From assembly GCA_032622095.1 (NCBI GenBank), contig CP136066.1, positions 101,145,319 to 101,209,318 on the forward strand: a stretch of 64,000 nt of DNA. The letters are read 5' to 3'. Under the pieces are notes generated by a model, which saw only the letters and a list, made by a program, of their open reading frames with translations, was not told the origin of the DNA and made no database searches. The translations under genes and the position numbers were made by a program. This document shows positions 44,574 through 56,664 of this stretch, piece by piece. Within the stretch, counting starts at the first letter, position 1, and every line of letters begins with the position of its first letter. This stretch comes from Siphonodentalium dalli (lineage: Eukaryota; Mollusca; Scaphopoda; Gadilida; Siphonodentaliidae).

Positions 44574-47500
44574 CACACCGTGTAATCGATATGGGCCGGA
44601 TCGGCGTTAAATCTGCTATGCAGCGGTTCCAGCTCTGCTTCCCGGAATTTAATCCAACCCAAAGTCTACATGGCGGATAGTATTCTAAAAGTAACTGAAT
44701 AAGTATTATGTTTAATAATAATTTAACTTTTTTATCAAGTAGAATGGTATTTAATGAAGACATGGAACTCAATACCAATTATGTGAAACAGTAGTTAGTT
44801 GGCGAAAAGTTGAACACAAAATGATATTCTTAAATAAAACGGCAAAATATATGCCAAAAACGCGGTCGGTATTCGCGTAAAAATAATTGTATGCCCGGAT
44901 ATTGGTACATAAGTGTGGTTATTGTGGTGAATCTGATACTCGTTCACCATGTCCAACACAATTCTGCCTATAAAACATATTATAAACCGTAGTTTTCCAA
45001 TATATTTGTTCCTCGTTATTGGCAAAAATTGACAACGCCCAGATCGGGGTTTGACAACGCTGTGAATTGAAACGTTATTTTTATAATCTGTCCAATTTCG
45101 TGTTCAGGACAGGTAAGTGTATTTGTGTTTGCCTGTATATTCTAACCCCATTGCCCAATCTCATCACATACCTATCCAAATACTAGTAACCGAACCACAT
45201 AGGCCTAATGCTGTAATTGATAAATTAATGATCGCATGTTTAATATAATAATTATTTTTATCCCATGTGTATCAAGGATAATTTCCCCGTACTCCACAAC
45301 AATGTTCTCCCAGTACGCTGTACACAACCTTGTATAGCCATATAATAATGGAACATTCCAATTAATGTGGTGTCGCTAACATGTTGCTAAACACGATTCT
45401 TATAATTGAGGCCCGCAAATGTAGAGAATTTCTATTAAAATAAAATTCCCACTGCATCCTGACTGCTTTGCCGATCGTTCTACCGTACACACCCAGTTAA
45501 TAATGGGTCAATCCATTTAATATCGCATAGTTAAAATACAATTTGACTTGTGATTTGAATGAAAGTCTTCCGAATGAGGCCCGGTATAGGGGTTTAATCT
45601 TCTCTTCGCTGTAACAATATTGTACTTCGTGATTTTGGAAAGGGATGTGGGTTTTGGGAGGTGATGCTGTCTGAAAATGGCGAGGGCCCCTCCTGTCCAT
45701 TATGTCAATACACTAAGATGTAACACTATGATGGCAATGAGCAATTAATGCCAATTATATATGTAAACATAACTTATGTACAAATTCAAATGTCATAGTC
45801 ATTGATGTAGTACTATGATTACATAATTATGTCGGATATACCGATTTCATTTATAGGAATTTTGGAATCGGTGTTTACGTGGTCACGGGGGGAGAACTGC
45901 GGCGTGAGGATCGGTTGCATTCCGATAAAGAGACGGTGGAATTCCGATAAACGAGACGGTGGCTATTCGATCTGAGACGGATCGTTTTCGGCGACAAACG
46001 AGATTTTCTTCGTGTTCAGGCATTCAAATGGAATTTCGGTGACCCCTCAGGTTTCATATCATCATATCGTTATTTAAGTAACTAATATCCATCAAAATCT
46101 AGACGCTACGGTGACTAAAATCAAGAGAATAGCTATTTAAAAGTCACGCGGCGGTTTGTTTTCCGATAAAAGACACACGACTGTGTCGCCTGACTTTTAA
46201 ATGGCGATGCTATTGGTTTTACTCACCGTAGCGTCTAGATACTGATGGATATTAGTAACTATACAGTAACGATATCATGATATGAAACCTGATTTGTCAC
46301 GGCAATTCCGTTTGAATGCCCAAACACGAAGAAAATCTCGTTTGTCGCCGAAAGCGAACCGTCTTGTTTATCGGATTTCCACCGTCTCTTTATCGGAATG
46401 CAACCGATCCTCACGTCGCTGTTCTCCCCCCGTGATGGTGGGGTTATTTCGAGTGGTCTTTATCAACATGTAGATGTTTAAACTGTATACACGTGTATTA
46501 TTCAACATCATTAGAAGAACAATCGCTAACTTTAATTTTTGTTATTAATTTATATACAAAATATTAGATGAAAGATTTTCGGGGAATTAACTTATTTTAT
46601 GTTTTTGATGACATATATATGTATTGAAGTTTGTTGTACATTTTAATAAAACACATTTGATGAATGTTTTTTGTAACTTATTGTATGTAATTTGCGGGCC
46701 TCAATTATAAGAATCATGTTTAGCAACATGTTAGCGACACCACATTAATTGGAATGTTCAATTATTATATGGCCATACAAGGTTGTGTACAACGTACTGG
46801 GAGAACATTGTTGTGGAGTACGGGGAAATTATCCTTGATACACATGGGATAAAATAATTATCATATTAAACATGCGAACATTAATTTATTAATTACAACA
46901 TTATGTGGTTCGGTTACTAGTATTTGGATAGGTATGTGATGAGGTTGGGCAATGGGGTTAGAATACACAGGCAAAAACAAATGCACTTATACCTGTCCTG
47001 AACACGAAATTGGACAGATTATAAAGATAACGTTTCAATTCACAGCGTTGTCAAACCCCGATCTGGGCGTTGTCAATTTTTGCCAATAACGAAGAACAAG
47101 TATATTGGAAAACTACGGTTTATGATATGTTTTATAGGCAGAATTGTGTTGGACATGGTGAACGAGTATCAGATTCACCACAATAACCACACTTATGTAC
47201 CAATATCCGGGCATACAATTATTTTTACGCGAATACCGACCGCGTTTTTGGCATATATTTTGCCGTTTTATTTAAGAATATATATATGTATATGTAGTTG
47301 TTACGTCCTAGTGACCAAGGCTGGCTTTTACAGGACGGGATCGAGTAGATCCATAATTTTTCCAGGAAGTTTTTTTGCCGAACCCGTGACTTCTTCACCA
47401 CGGTAGGGATCTTTAACGTGCGCACATTGTTGCACACGGGACAGCCATTAGCGTCGGCTCCCGATCCGACGGTGTGCCAAGTGTAGTTCATCCCTGGTCA

Positions 47501-48005
47501 TGACATTACGAGAGGAGCAGAGGTACGAAGTTAGTCCAGTACGCATTTTTTCAAATTTTGTCTGAGACTCTTTGGCTTCTGGAATCTTTCTCAGATCACT
47601 GATCGTGGCATCGATGATTGATTTGTGATGCCCGTGGTACTGGGAATGCAGATGGCGACACAAAGTCCGACCGATATTTTGTCGGATTTGAACCCTCGAC
47701 CGTGTCGAAGGTGTAGCTCAGAGGTCGGCCCACAAACCAACTGAGCTATCCGCTCCTCCCTATCATTTTGTGTTCAACTTTTCGCCAACTAACTACTGTT
47801 TCACATAATTGGTATCGAGTTCCATATCTTCATTAAATACCATTCTACTTGATAAAATTATTAGTAAACATAATACTTATTCAGTTACTTTTCGAATACT
47901 ATCCGCCATGTAGACTTTGGGTTGGATTAAATGCCGGGAAGCAGAGCTGGAACCGCCGCATAGCAGATTTAACGCCGATCCGGCCCATATCGAATACACG
48001 GTGTG
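44574..48005. mobile_element. 3.4-kb palindromic foldback element
   Basis: Block A, 44574-45417, is inverted at 46694-48005 (which also holds a SINE). Block B, 45890-46150, is inverted at 46176-46440. Unmatched spacers separate A and B. The outer ends read CACACCGTGTAATCGATATG and CATATCGAATACACGGTGTG; TACTT abuts both ends as a possible 5-bp target duplication. Block B contains repeated TTCCGATAAA.GAGACGG motifs. No transposase frame was recognised. Confidence 0.8.
47279..47760 (-). mobile_element. tRNA-derived SINE inserted in the palindrome's right arm
   Basis: On the - strand it begins GGGAGGAGCGGATAGCTCAG, with A box TAGCTCAGTTGGT (47748-47736) and B box GGTTCAAATCC (47694-47684). It runs ~480 bp to an ACATATACATATATAT tail. 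The left palindrome arm lacks it, which defines the insertion precisely. Confidence 0.85.
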
Positions 48006-48066
48006 TACTTGGCTACAACCTACTTAGAGTTAGACTACTACACTCTAGTATACTAGTTACTAGTAG

Positions 48067-48200
48067 CACAGTTACTGGACATAAAGTGGCAAAAATAAGG
48101 TTTTATCGAGTTTATAAATCGGTATCCCTATAGCTTATGGATACTGATTTATAAACTCGATAAAAACGTTATTTTTGCGACTTTATGTCCAGTAACTGTG
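48067..48200. repeat. 134-bp inverted repeat hairpin
   Basis: CACAGTTACTGGACATAAAG then TTTTATCGAGTTTATAAATC, inverted to GATTTATAAACTCGATAAAA and CTTTATGTCCAGTAACTGTG around an ~11-bp loop. It adjoins the right end of the palindromic element. Confidence 0.85.
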
Positions 48201-48234
48201 AAACTAGTATATCGCATAGGCTATAGTTATACGT

Positions 48235-48300
48235 ACGGACAGGGGACATGTAGTATAGACGGACGGACGGACGAACGTCGGATGGTTGATCCGGACGTCG
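48235..48300. repeat. Short GGAC tract
   Basis: ACGGACGGACGGACGAACG within sequence otherwise unassigned. Possible remnant of a pearl-like element. Confidence 0.5.
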
Positions 48301-48694
48301 GCACTATGTGTACCAAACTACCATACCGGTACATGGTATCGGTAAACATAAAAAGGGAAGCTTTACGAGCATTCATTAACATACTTGATTTTGCAACTTA
48401 GTTATTTTCTTCAGAAAACGAAAGTATATGACAAATAAAAAATTTGGAACCTTCAAATTTAATGACGACGGCAAAAAATTACCAATTGAAAATTTAAATG
48501 CATTTTTCCAAATAAGTTGCAACATTATTCATTATAAATATTTATCTAGCGAAGTATCTCTTATTTCTGAGGTCTTATTAATACAGATGTGCTCTTATTT
48601 CTACATATAAAAGCTCAAATTTCGTTCCAGTTTTTCGGTATAATTTTGAATCGACCGAGAAACTATAACGGACGATTCCATTGGACAATTAGAA

Positions 48695-48840
48695 ACTTTT
48701 ACAACCAATCAACCAATGAAATTCTGTCTCTCGTATCAGTGCCCTTAATTTATACCGTCTGCGCGTGCGCGTCTGCCATTGATTCCGATTTCGGAAGTGT
48801 TCGCCTGTTTTGCGGACGTAGCACCTGTTGGGTGTATTTC
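48695..48840 (+). promoter_or_regulatory. Promoter-like GC/CCAAT cluster
   Basis: Two CCAAT motifs (AACCAATCAACCAATG, about 48702-48717) lie ~50 bp before GCGCGTGCGCGTCTGCC (48761-48777) and CpG-rich sequence, unusual for this AT-rich window. No downstream gene was recognised. Confidence 0.3.
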
Positions 48841-48889
48841 ATTAAATTAAAAACACATAACTAGTGGTAAGATTATTATATAGGCTCAG

Positions 48890-51800
48890 ACATTAAGCCA
48901 TGAGCATCAAATACCATCTGTTATTGTTTTTTCCATTAATATGATAATAAGTTCGCTGAAATTCGGCGCCGAATCTGCTTGTCAAAAATGGAATTTCGTC
49001 AAATTCGTGTATACCCACTTTCACTTTGACCAGGTCGGGCACAGGTGCCAATAGTCTGACCAGACCTGGTAATATGGCTAAGGCCATCCAGGTCTGACCG
49101 CCCTGTCGCTTCAGCATGGGCGAGTAGCTAATTTTTTTAAATACATTTAATTTTAAGAATCAACTAACACAGTCATTAATTTAATGTTAACAATATCGCA
49201 ATTTATATTAGCTCTGACACCTACTAGAGACATTACCTCCCCCGAGATGTCGCTCGTAAGCTGGCTTCCGGTATTAAAAAAAAGGCGTCCCGACCATGGA
49301 ACCGGAGCGGGGTGTTGCAATCTATGGAATCACATGACACTCGATCTTTATAGATCTTTTTGGATTTCGTGCTAAAACGAAATCCGAATAAATAAGCTAT
49401 CATTTAGTGCTCAAATAAATAACCGGGATCAATTAGAACATGATAAAAGAATTTTTCGAAAATAGGCGGACACAGTAATTGGGGTTAAATGCAGTTCACG
49501 TGGATAAAAAGTAATGTTTGAGACAGAAAAACAAAATGATTTACCTGCTGCGCTCTCATCGGCCAGCCGCTTATATACCTGGTGAAAGTTAATGGTGAAC
49601 CAAATTTTATAGTAGCTATTAATAGACAAACGGAAATGGCAAGGGTTCGTTTCGCTGAATAGTTCTCACTTCCGCTTTAGATCCAGATCGGAAGAATTGA
49701 AGCACGTTTTCGCGAACAGAACGCTTTTTACGAAGCAAAAGCTATACTAAGAATATATTTCACTTGTTTATTTTGTGGTAGTTGAAGCTAAACATTGAAT
49801 ACGTATATTCGGAGTGCCATGACCTTGTTCCCATTGTCTCCGACACAACTTATCAATTGTTGTGATTACCGTTATATCAGTTTCACTTTCAGTTTCGATT
49901 ACACCTAAGTACCTGGTCAAAACAGCTGATCGCTACAGGAGTTAGATTATATTTTATTTTGTTAGCAGCAATAAACACGTTGAAAGTGTAATTTTACACA
50001 AAATGGTATAACATTATGTGAATATAAACTGTATGTATAACATAAGTAAAAGTGGTTTATATATATTTATACTGTGTGCATTCAAGCCTTGAAATCGTGT
50101 GCCTGTCATTTGCAGAATGAGGTCCACAGAGGGTGAATTTGGTGATGCTAACACGCTATGCTGGTTAGCATCACTAAATTTGCCCTCTGGGGACCTCATT
50201 CTGCAAATGACAGACACTATTTCAAGGCTTGGATGTATAATATATGTAATAATCTCATTGAAAGCTGTGATGTGTAAAGTTTTGTAGTGACATTCACAGG
50301 CATTCTAAACAGTTGTGATAGAGCACAGGGGTGGGTCTTTAGTGAACCATCAGTCGCTATAAGACAAACATTTATGGGGTTCTGAGTCTTGGTCAGGCAG
50401 GGTCTATAGTAAACTGAGCCTACCTTTAAATTAAAAGTCTTCATCGTGCATTTATTTGATACTGTACTCATGCTAAACGGAACACATTCCATAATTGAGT
50501 GATATCATATTAATAATATGTTTGCAAAAATTGAGGACCTCACAATTAGCCAACATAAACACTACCTCAATAAAATTAAGCTGATTTAATCCCTTCTAAT
50601 TAATGGGGCCGACTTCGCATAGGGACGTCTTCGTATGGGCCCGACTCCGTGGGGGCCGACTTCTCCAGATACCGTGCCCATTTACCTTACTATAAATGGA
50701 CTTCTTGTACAAAGTGATGGAGAATAGATGCATTAAATTTATATTTATTAAGATCTCAATCACTGTGTAGAAGGCCTGTGGTGACAGTACATATTATTGA
50801 AAATCAGTTGGATGCACTCACTGGACTGTCATACAGTGTATGACTGAATGCTATCAGGATAACATAATAACAAGCCCAATGCCCATTTATTTCCAATATA
50901 TGGTGCTCTGGGGGACACAGTTTTTAGTTACCGTAATTATAAGGGAGAGGCAAGTTATACATTTTGAACTTCACATTCTTGGAGTTCTAAAGAAGTGAAA
51001 GGCAATATTATCAAGATCAAATCAAGGACATTCGAAAAAGTGAGCCGGATTGTCATTCACATAACTTAGCTGCAGCATGCTGTGTCATTCTATAGGCTGC
51101 TTTCCAGATATATATACATTCTGGCAAAATGTTGCAATTTTCTTCCTTTTTTCCATGTTGTCCGCCACTTGCCGCTCATGGCACATTCATTGCTGACAAT
51201 TAATTCCATCAATTCCATCATATTTCAACAGAATATAACCTTAAGTAAGACAAGGTCACAATATTACCTAACTGAGTCAATCCTGGTGTGTTCTATGTCA
51301 TGGGTTCGACTTTGGAGCATTTCTCGAAATATGAATTTCTCATGTCTTAAAACTGAAATTTTTTCAAAGTCAATTTTTCTAACTTAGACCTATTCTAAGT
51401 AATGAAACTCAATCAAATGGTTATGTTTATGTTCTAAATTACTACAATACCCAAAATATTTCAACAAAATCTCAAATACAAAAAAGTTTGTTATGTTGCT
51501 ACACCTACCAGAAAGTGTGTATAATTCCGTAATTATTTAATCCAAAAGTCCAATCGAGAAAACACATGTTGCAAATGGGCCGGCCGAAGCAAGGAAAGTA
51601 GGAGGTCCTAAATATCACATGACAACACGTCACGTCACATGTGATCGAAACCATGGGAGTTCCCACTTGTAAGGTAAGTAGAGCAAAGGTCACGCATGCG
51701 CAGGGTCCCATAAAAGTCAAACTGGTTACTGGGACGTACAGATACAGATACAGATAGGGTGTAGTTAAACTCGACCTAATTGTGGATTGTTCGGATATTC

Positions 51801-52030
51801 CACAGGAATTCATGAACGCGTGCAATGACTTGTTGCGGTCACATGTTATGGTAGACATGTCAGTGGTTACGTTCTGTTATTTGTCGGATTTTAAGGATAA
51901 ATGACACATCAATAAGTTGGTGAGTGGGTGGTTTCACACTTATATTAGTATTTAGTTGATAAATACATGTGCGTTGGTCATAATTGTTCTTTTATTGAAA
52001 ATCTACCCGCCTATAGCGTTTAGGGCTAAC
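48890..52030. other. Low-repeat region, no gene recognised
   Basis: Several modest open frames exist (48893-49117 -, 50217-50492 -, 51505-51858 -) but none shows a recognisable family. 50600-50660 has three GGGCCGACT-type phrases. 51691-51703 (CACGCATGCGCAG) resembles an NRF1 site. Exons of unidentified genes could hide here. Confidence 0.35.
50111..50214. repeat. Family F hairpin
   Basis: TGCAGAATGAGGTCCACAGA arm with inverse CTCTGGGGACCTCATTCTGC; stem flanked by ATGACAG-type sequence on both sides. Confidence 0.8.
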
Positions 52031-52118
52031 GATGGAACTTACAAGGCGTAAGCCTTGATAGTAAGTTCCAATGGATCTAAGGTGGCAACTGAGCTAAATA
52101 GCTCATTTGAGCTCACAT

Positions 52119-53161
52119 TAGAGATGGGCGGTTTTGATTTTTTACGTTCGGTTTCGTTTTTTTTGGGAGAAAAAACCTCGGTTTCGGTTCGGTTTTCGGT
52201 TTTTTAGTGAAATTATACTGAAATACATACAATTTGAGTATATACTTTCAAAGTAACCGTAATTAGAGTCAATAATGTCCCAATAACGTTGAATATTTGA
52301 GAAAGGAACTGCGATCACCGGTAAACAACAGGACAAAATGCCGACGCAAAATGAATCCAATGCGATAAGATCATAAAGATGATACAATTCGGTATTTTAA
52401 AAAATAAACACCCCCATCTTCACTGTTCAATGTTCATCCCTTTCTGACCTGTTTAAAACATATTTATCATAATATATGCATTATAGTATCTGAGAATTCA
52501 ACCGCAAACAGCAAATTCACAAACAGTGGGCGTCCTTGACCTGACTGTGTAACAATTCTTGACACGTGCATGATTGACCCACATTCAATGACTGCGGTGT
52601 GATCGCTTTGATGTCTGTGATTGATGTTGCGACATAGTTTACAAGCTGCACATGGTTTGCCCAGATTACGTCACATTGGAATGTCCAGACGATCAAAGTG
52701 TTCATACCATTTACTTGGTTTAGTTTTCGACTGTCGGGCCAGGTTGCTGGTATTTGCATGCTCTGATACATTTTTATGACATATTAAGCAGCGACATTTT
52801 TTGGAGTCGTCTCCAGTTAGACGCGTAAAATAACTCCAAACAGGGCTTTTTGTTGAACCCTGTTCGTTATTTTGTTCGGCCATGTTTTGAAAAAGAACAA
52901 AAACAGTCGCCTACGATATTATAACACATATCTGAGACGAAATGGACACATTCCGATATAATATTGACCAGAGAGGACGATAATTTGATAACAATTTCAA
53001 CTAATAAGTACCTGGGGAGGTATAATAAGTCGATTTAAGTGAAAAATAAACATATTAAAAAAAAACGTAATGTCGGTTTGAGCAGAATCGCGTTGGTCGG
53101 TTTTCGGTTTATTGTCAAAAACCGAAACCGAGTTGTTTTCTCGGTTAACCGCCCATCACTA
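52119..53161. mobile_element. hAT element with exact 8-bp target duplication
   Basis: Ends TAGAGATGGGCGGTT and AACCGCCCATCACTA are flanked by GCTCACAT at 52111-52118 and 53162-53169. Subterminal CGGTTTTCGGTT repeats lie at both ends. It carries a BED-finger fragment on the - strand but no transposase catalytic region. Confidence 0.92.
52671..52883 (-). CDS. BED zinc-finger fragment of a hAT transposase
   Basis: Seventy codons starting MAEQNNEQGSTKSPVWSYFT and RLTGDDSKKCRCLICHKNVS. The VW.YF aromatic start and C..C pair match the BED finger of hAT transposases. The usual downstream ...NLxRHLxxxH is altered to NLARQSKTKPS, so the zinc-binding histidines are missing. It lies inside the 52119-53161 element. 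A transposase remnant is most likely; function is doubtful. Confidence 0.7.
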   Translation of the reverse strand: MAEQNNEQGSTKSPVWSYFTRLTGDDSKKCRCLICHKNVSEHANTSNLARQSKTKPSKWYEHFDRLDIPM

Positions 53162-53262
53162 GCTCACATAGCTAAATCGATCTAAATTTTTAATGTGATT
53201 TAAGTCCATTTCCTCAGTTCAACGCGTGCATCAAATTAATATCGCATTGCGAATTTATTTCT

Positions 53263-54077
53263 ACTGGACCAACCTAGTATTGAGCTTCACAAATACATCG
53301 TGTGCTCATCTACTCACAACAGTCTTGATATCTTTTACATGACATTTGCTTAAGGATTTATCCATATGTTTTCATTAAAATTCGTGAGAGAAAATAGTTT
53401 TAAATTGACTTTTCATTCGGCAAATCGTGCTGTGTCAGATTCGCTCCGCTATGTCTAAGCTTATCCTAAGATAAAATGAAACAAACGTTCTGATTGCCTG
53501 TTCAAAACAGGCTCCGTGTATGTGTTTATAAGCATGATTTTAATTGAATTTCACTGGTTGGAATATACGGAAAGCCACGCGCTTTTACCACATCGACACA
53601 ATAGTAGACACAGTAAACGATGCGTAAAATATGAATGTACTGACCACTCGCACTTCAGTATTTTTTCTTCTCTTAATGGCAGATCAGTGTACATTCGGCA
53701 AACGATTTATCGTAAATCGATGCCCGTGGTTTATCCAGTCGGACAAGACATTGTAACCTTGTGTCCTTAACCTTCAGAAATATATTCCAGGTAAATTAAT
53801 ATGCAGAAGCGGCAGTTTTATAAACACAATTCGTAAGTTCAAAAAGAAGTTTAATCATTCTCCTAAAAGTGTTAAGGCCAAAACAAAATGAATGCGTGTT
53901 TCCCGTAACGAGCCCAAAACTAATAGGGGCGGGCGGTAGGCTTTTCATTTTATTTTATTATTTTATTTTTTTATGGTCTCGTGTGGGCCATGCCTAACCA
54001 CCATCAAACACCATACAATGACCCGAGCAACCAACAAATTGTTGATAAAACTGATATATGCTAACAAGATATAATTA
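53263..54077. other. Interior of the long-TIR element, no recognised gene
   Basis: An 84-codon frame at 53516-53770 (+) has no recognisable motif. Nothing else identified. Confidence 0.35.
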
Positions 54078-54675
54078 TACCCCCCCCACAACGAAGTTAG
54101 GGGGGTATACTGGAGTCAGCTTGTCCGTCGTCCGTCTGTGGACACAAATTTGTCTGGAGTTTTTCTCAGTCGTTTTTTGATCAATTTCCGTGAAACTTGG
54201 CACAGACATCAACCACCATGGGAACCTGTGCACCTGCGATTATGATGTCTGTCGGACTTTTTTGGTGGAGTTATCCCCCCTTTTTCGACTTAGAAATTTT
54301 TCGCAACATGTATAATTTTGTCCGAGCTTTTATTCCTATATTTGTCGGTCAATTTTTTAAAATAAAAACCTGGCACAGATATTTAGTACCATGGGAACTT
54401 GTGCACCTGCGATTATGACGTCTGTCCGACATTTTTTGGTGGAGTTATTGCCCTTTTTCGACTTAGAATTTTTTTCGTAAGATACATAATTTTGTCCAAG
54501 CTTTTATTCCTACATTTTTCGGTCAATAGGTTTAAGATTAGGGTTATGGTTGTACACCTGCAATGGGAACTGTTATTTTATTATTTTAACTAAATGTTTA
54601 CTGACATGTGAAACATCTTAGTATTTTAAAAACAGGGGGGTATCCGTAGTCCCATTGGGACAGTCACACCTCTAG
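54078..54675 (+). mobile_element. Helitron/pearl-like element with CTAG 3' end
   Basis: Starts with the hairpin CCCCCCCCACAACGAAGTTA GGGGGG, a GTCC-type stretch and two ~200-bp repeats (CCATGGGAACCTGTGCACCT and CCATGGGAACTTGTGCACCT). It ends with the hairpin GTCCCATTGGGAC (54649-54661) + AGTCACACCT + CTAG|T. The same hairpin phrase without CTAG occurs at about 2917-2943. Confidence 0.7.
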
Positions 54676-55908
54676 TTATATATATTTTTACAAAATAAGT
54701 TTAATTATTAACCAAACAGTAAATATATCGTAGATATAAAATATCTAGTTTGATGCCAACAAAATGGGAATGACAGTGCCCAGGGAGCAGTATTAAAAAA
54801 AATATCTCCCCGATAAGAAATTCTCCTATCTGAGTTGGGGTACAATGTTTACTTTAGTGATAGATTGTAGTTGCCATTCATTTCCCTGGCCACTGTAGCT
54901 TCCTGCTGCGCATGTCTTATAAGTCACAGCCGGCTACAGCTGGCTACAGCTTTTTTGCTCAAATACACTCAACAATACTCCATATAAACGCAAACACGTG
55001 ATTCCGGTCAGCGAAGAGGAACGATAACCTGTAATCTTCCGATATTGCGTCCGGTCGTAATTTGACTTTCTGTTTGAAGAGTGACGATTGTGGCTTTGCG
55101 AAAAATATATAAATATATCAAAGATATAATTTATCTCGCGAGGTGAATCAGATAAAATGGAACCACGTGTACATAGTTTGGTTATCAGCGTGGTCGGTTT
55201 ATAGATTTTTTTTTTTAATTTAAAACCAATAAAATTAACTTGGGTCGGGAGGTTTTGAAGACGGTCGGTCGGGTTACGGGAAACATGCATTCATTTTGTT
55301 TTGACCTAATCAAATTGCCTTTGATCACGCCACTGCTGTTTTAATTACTTGTACGGAAGGAGTTTCTGTGAAGTTTGACATGGGGTCTAACTAATGAATG
55401 TAAATTTGCAATGCGATAATTTGATGCATGTGTTGAACTGAGGAAATGGACTTAAATCACATTAAAAATTTAGCTCAATTTAGCTATGTGAGCTCAAATG
55501 AGCTATTTAGCTCATTTGGCACCTTTTCCCGACCTGTTGACTTTCGTCGCACAGACCCTCAAGACAAAGCAGGCTCAATCTGCTAAATGCGCCGATCCAC
55601 TCAACTTGCGGAGAACTAAATCGTGGCGAAATCGCCACGATTTAAATTAAATCACCGATATCTAAAATAGACGGCAATCTCACACGACTTCCCCGTCGAG
55701 TAAATTTTGGTCTGAAGTGAAGTTTGTTAGAATCTAAGTCAGTGGTGGGGATTCCTCAGCATTTTAGGAGAAAACCACCCAATATGCATAATATCAACAT
55801 CTGTAGTTGCCTAACTAGTCTATCTAGTAGAGGTAATATATTTAATTATTATATTTTAATCAGGTTGAATATTACATGGACAGTGATTCCCAGGACTGTT
55901 ACATGTAT

Positions 55909-56656
55909 TAGGGTCCTGCGAATATTAGATTCGAGATTCGATTCGAAAGTCAAATTGATTCGATTCAAATTTGAGTCGAAATTCCAACTAAAAATTTTGA
56001 ATATACACTGCCAAAAAGTAAACTATTTATGGACAAGTACACATGTCGATCTTAGCTGTTTCTGTGCCATTCAATTCCCAAAAGTTATGAATATATGCAC
56101 CTTATTATCATTAAAGTACATCGTGAATGTTTGCATGCTATTAAATATAAGTATAGCCAGTAATTAGCCACTATAGGATGACTAAATACGTCTGAATTCT
56201 AGCTTTGAACATGGCAGTCAAAAGCTCGGAGATCGCCGATGGACCAACGATCTTATGTTTGCGAATTGCATTTTACTCCCGTCTTGTTTTGCGACTGTTG
56301 TTGCATCTTCAAGATTATAACAACGGGTGTTTCCGAATGTACATGTACAAGCAAACTGTACACATTTTGCGTGATTTCAGTTCCAATATTCCGTTAATTG
56401 GTGATATATTAATCGTTGTGATGGCCGTATGGATGTTTTGATCTTTTCTTTCTCGACAATTATCAATTGAAGTTAATCGCGAATGACGGTTGATCTTCCA
56501 CATAAGATATGATGGAACTTCATGCAAGTTCATAGAAAGTTTCACAAATCGTCTTTATATCATTGACAAAAACTTACCTTATTGAGAATGCAAAACACAG
56601 GTATGATTCGATTCATTTATTCGATTCGATCAATATTTCCAATTTGCAGGACCCTA
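55909..56656. mobile_element. hAT-type element
   Basis: Ends TAGGGTCCTGCGAATATTAG and CCAATTTGCAGGACCCTA, flanked by ACATGTAT and ATATGTAT (7 of 8 match). Subterminal GATTCGATTC repeats on both sides. No transposase. A related end (TAGGCCCCTGCGAATATTCG) occurs at 60352. Confidence 0.82.
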
Positions 56657-56664
56657 ATATGTAT

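Larger units (their letters stand above)
52077..55526. mobile_element. Element with ~145-bp terminal inverted repeats, interrupted by hAT
   Basis: The left arm (52077-52118 plus 53162-53262) reads GAGCTAAATAGCTCATTTGA, GCTCACATAGCTAAATCGA, ATGTGATTTAAGTCCATTTC and CAACGCGTGCATCAAATTA. The right arm 55385-55525 is its inverse without the hAT. The 2.1-kb interior holds another nested element (54078-54675) and no recognised transposase. Confidence 0.75.

Noticed and set aside
47684-47760. tRNA gene on the - strand
   Set aside because: A and B boxes are present but the acceptor stem is not closed and the sequence continues ~400 bp as a SINE body.
50217-50492. - strand frame YYRPCLTKTQNPINVCLIAT as a conserved exon
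   Set aside because: It looks somewhat protein-like, but I could not place it in any family or find neighbouring exons.
55724-56167. 147-codon + strand open frame
   Set aside because: It crosses the left boundary of the 55909 hAT element and contains the element's GATTCGATTC repeats, so it is fortuitous.
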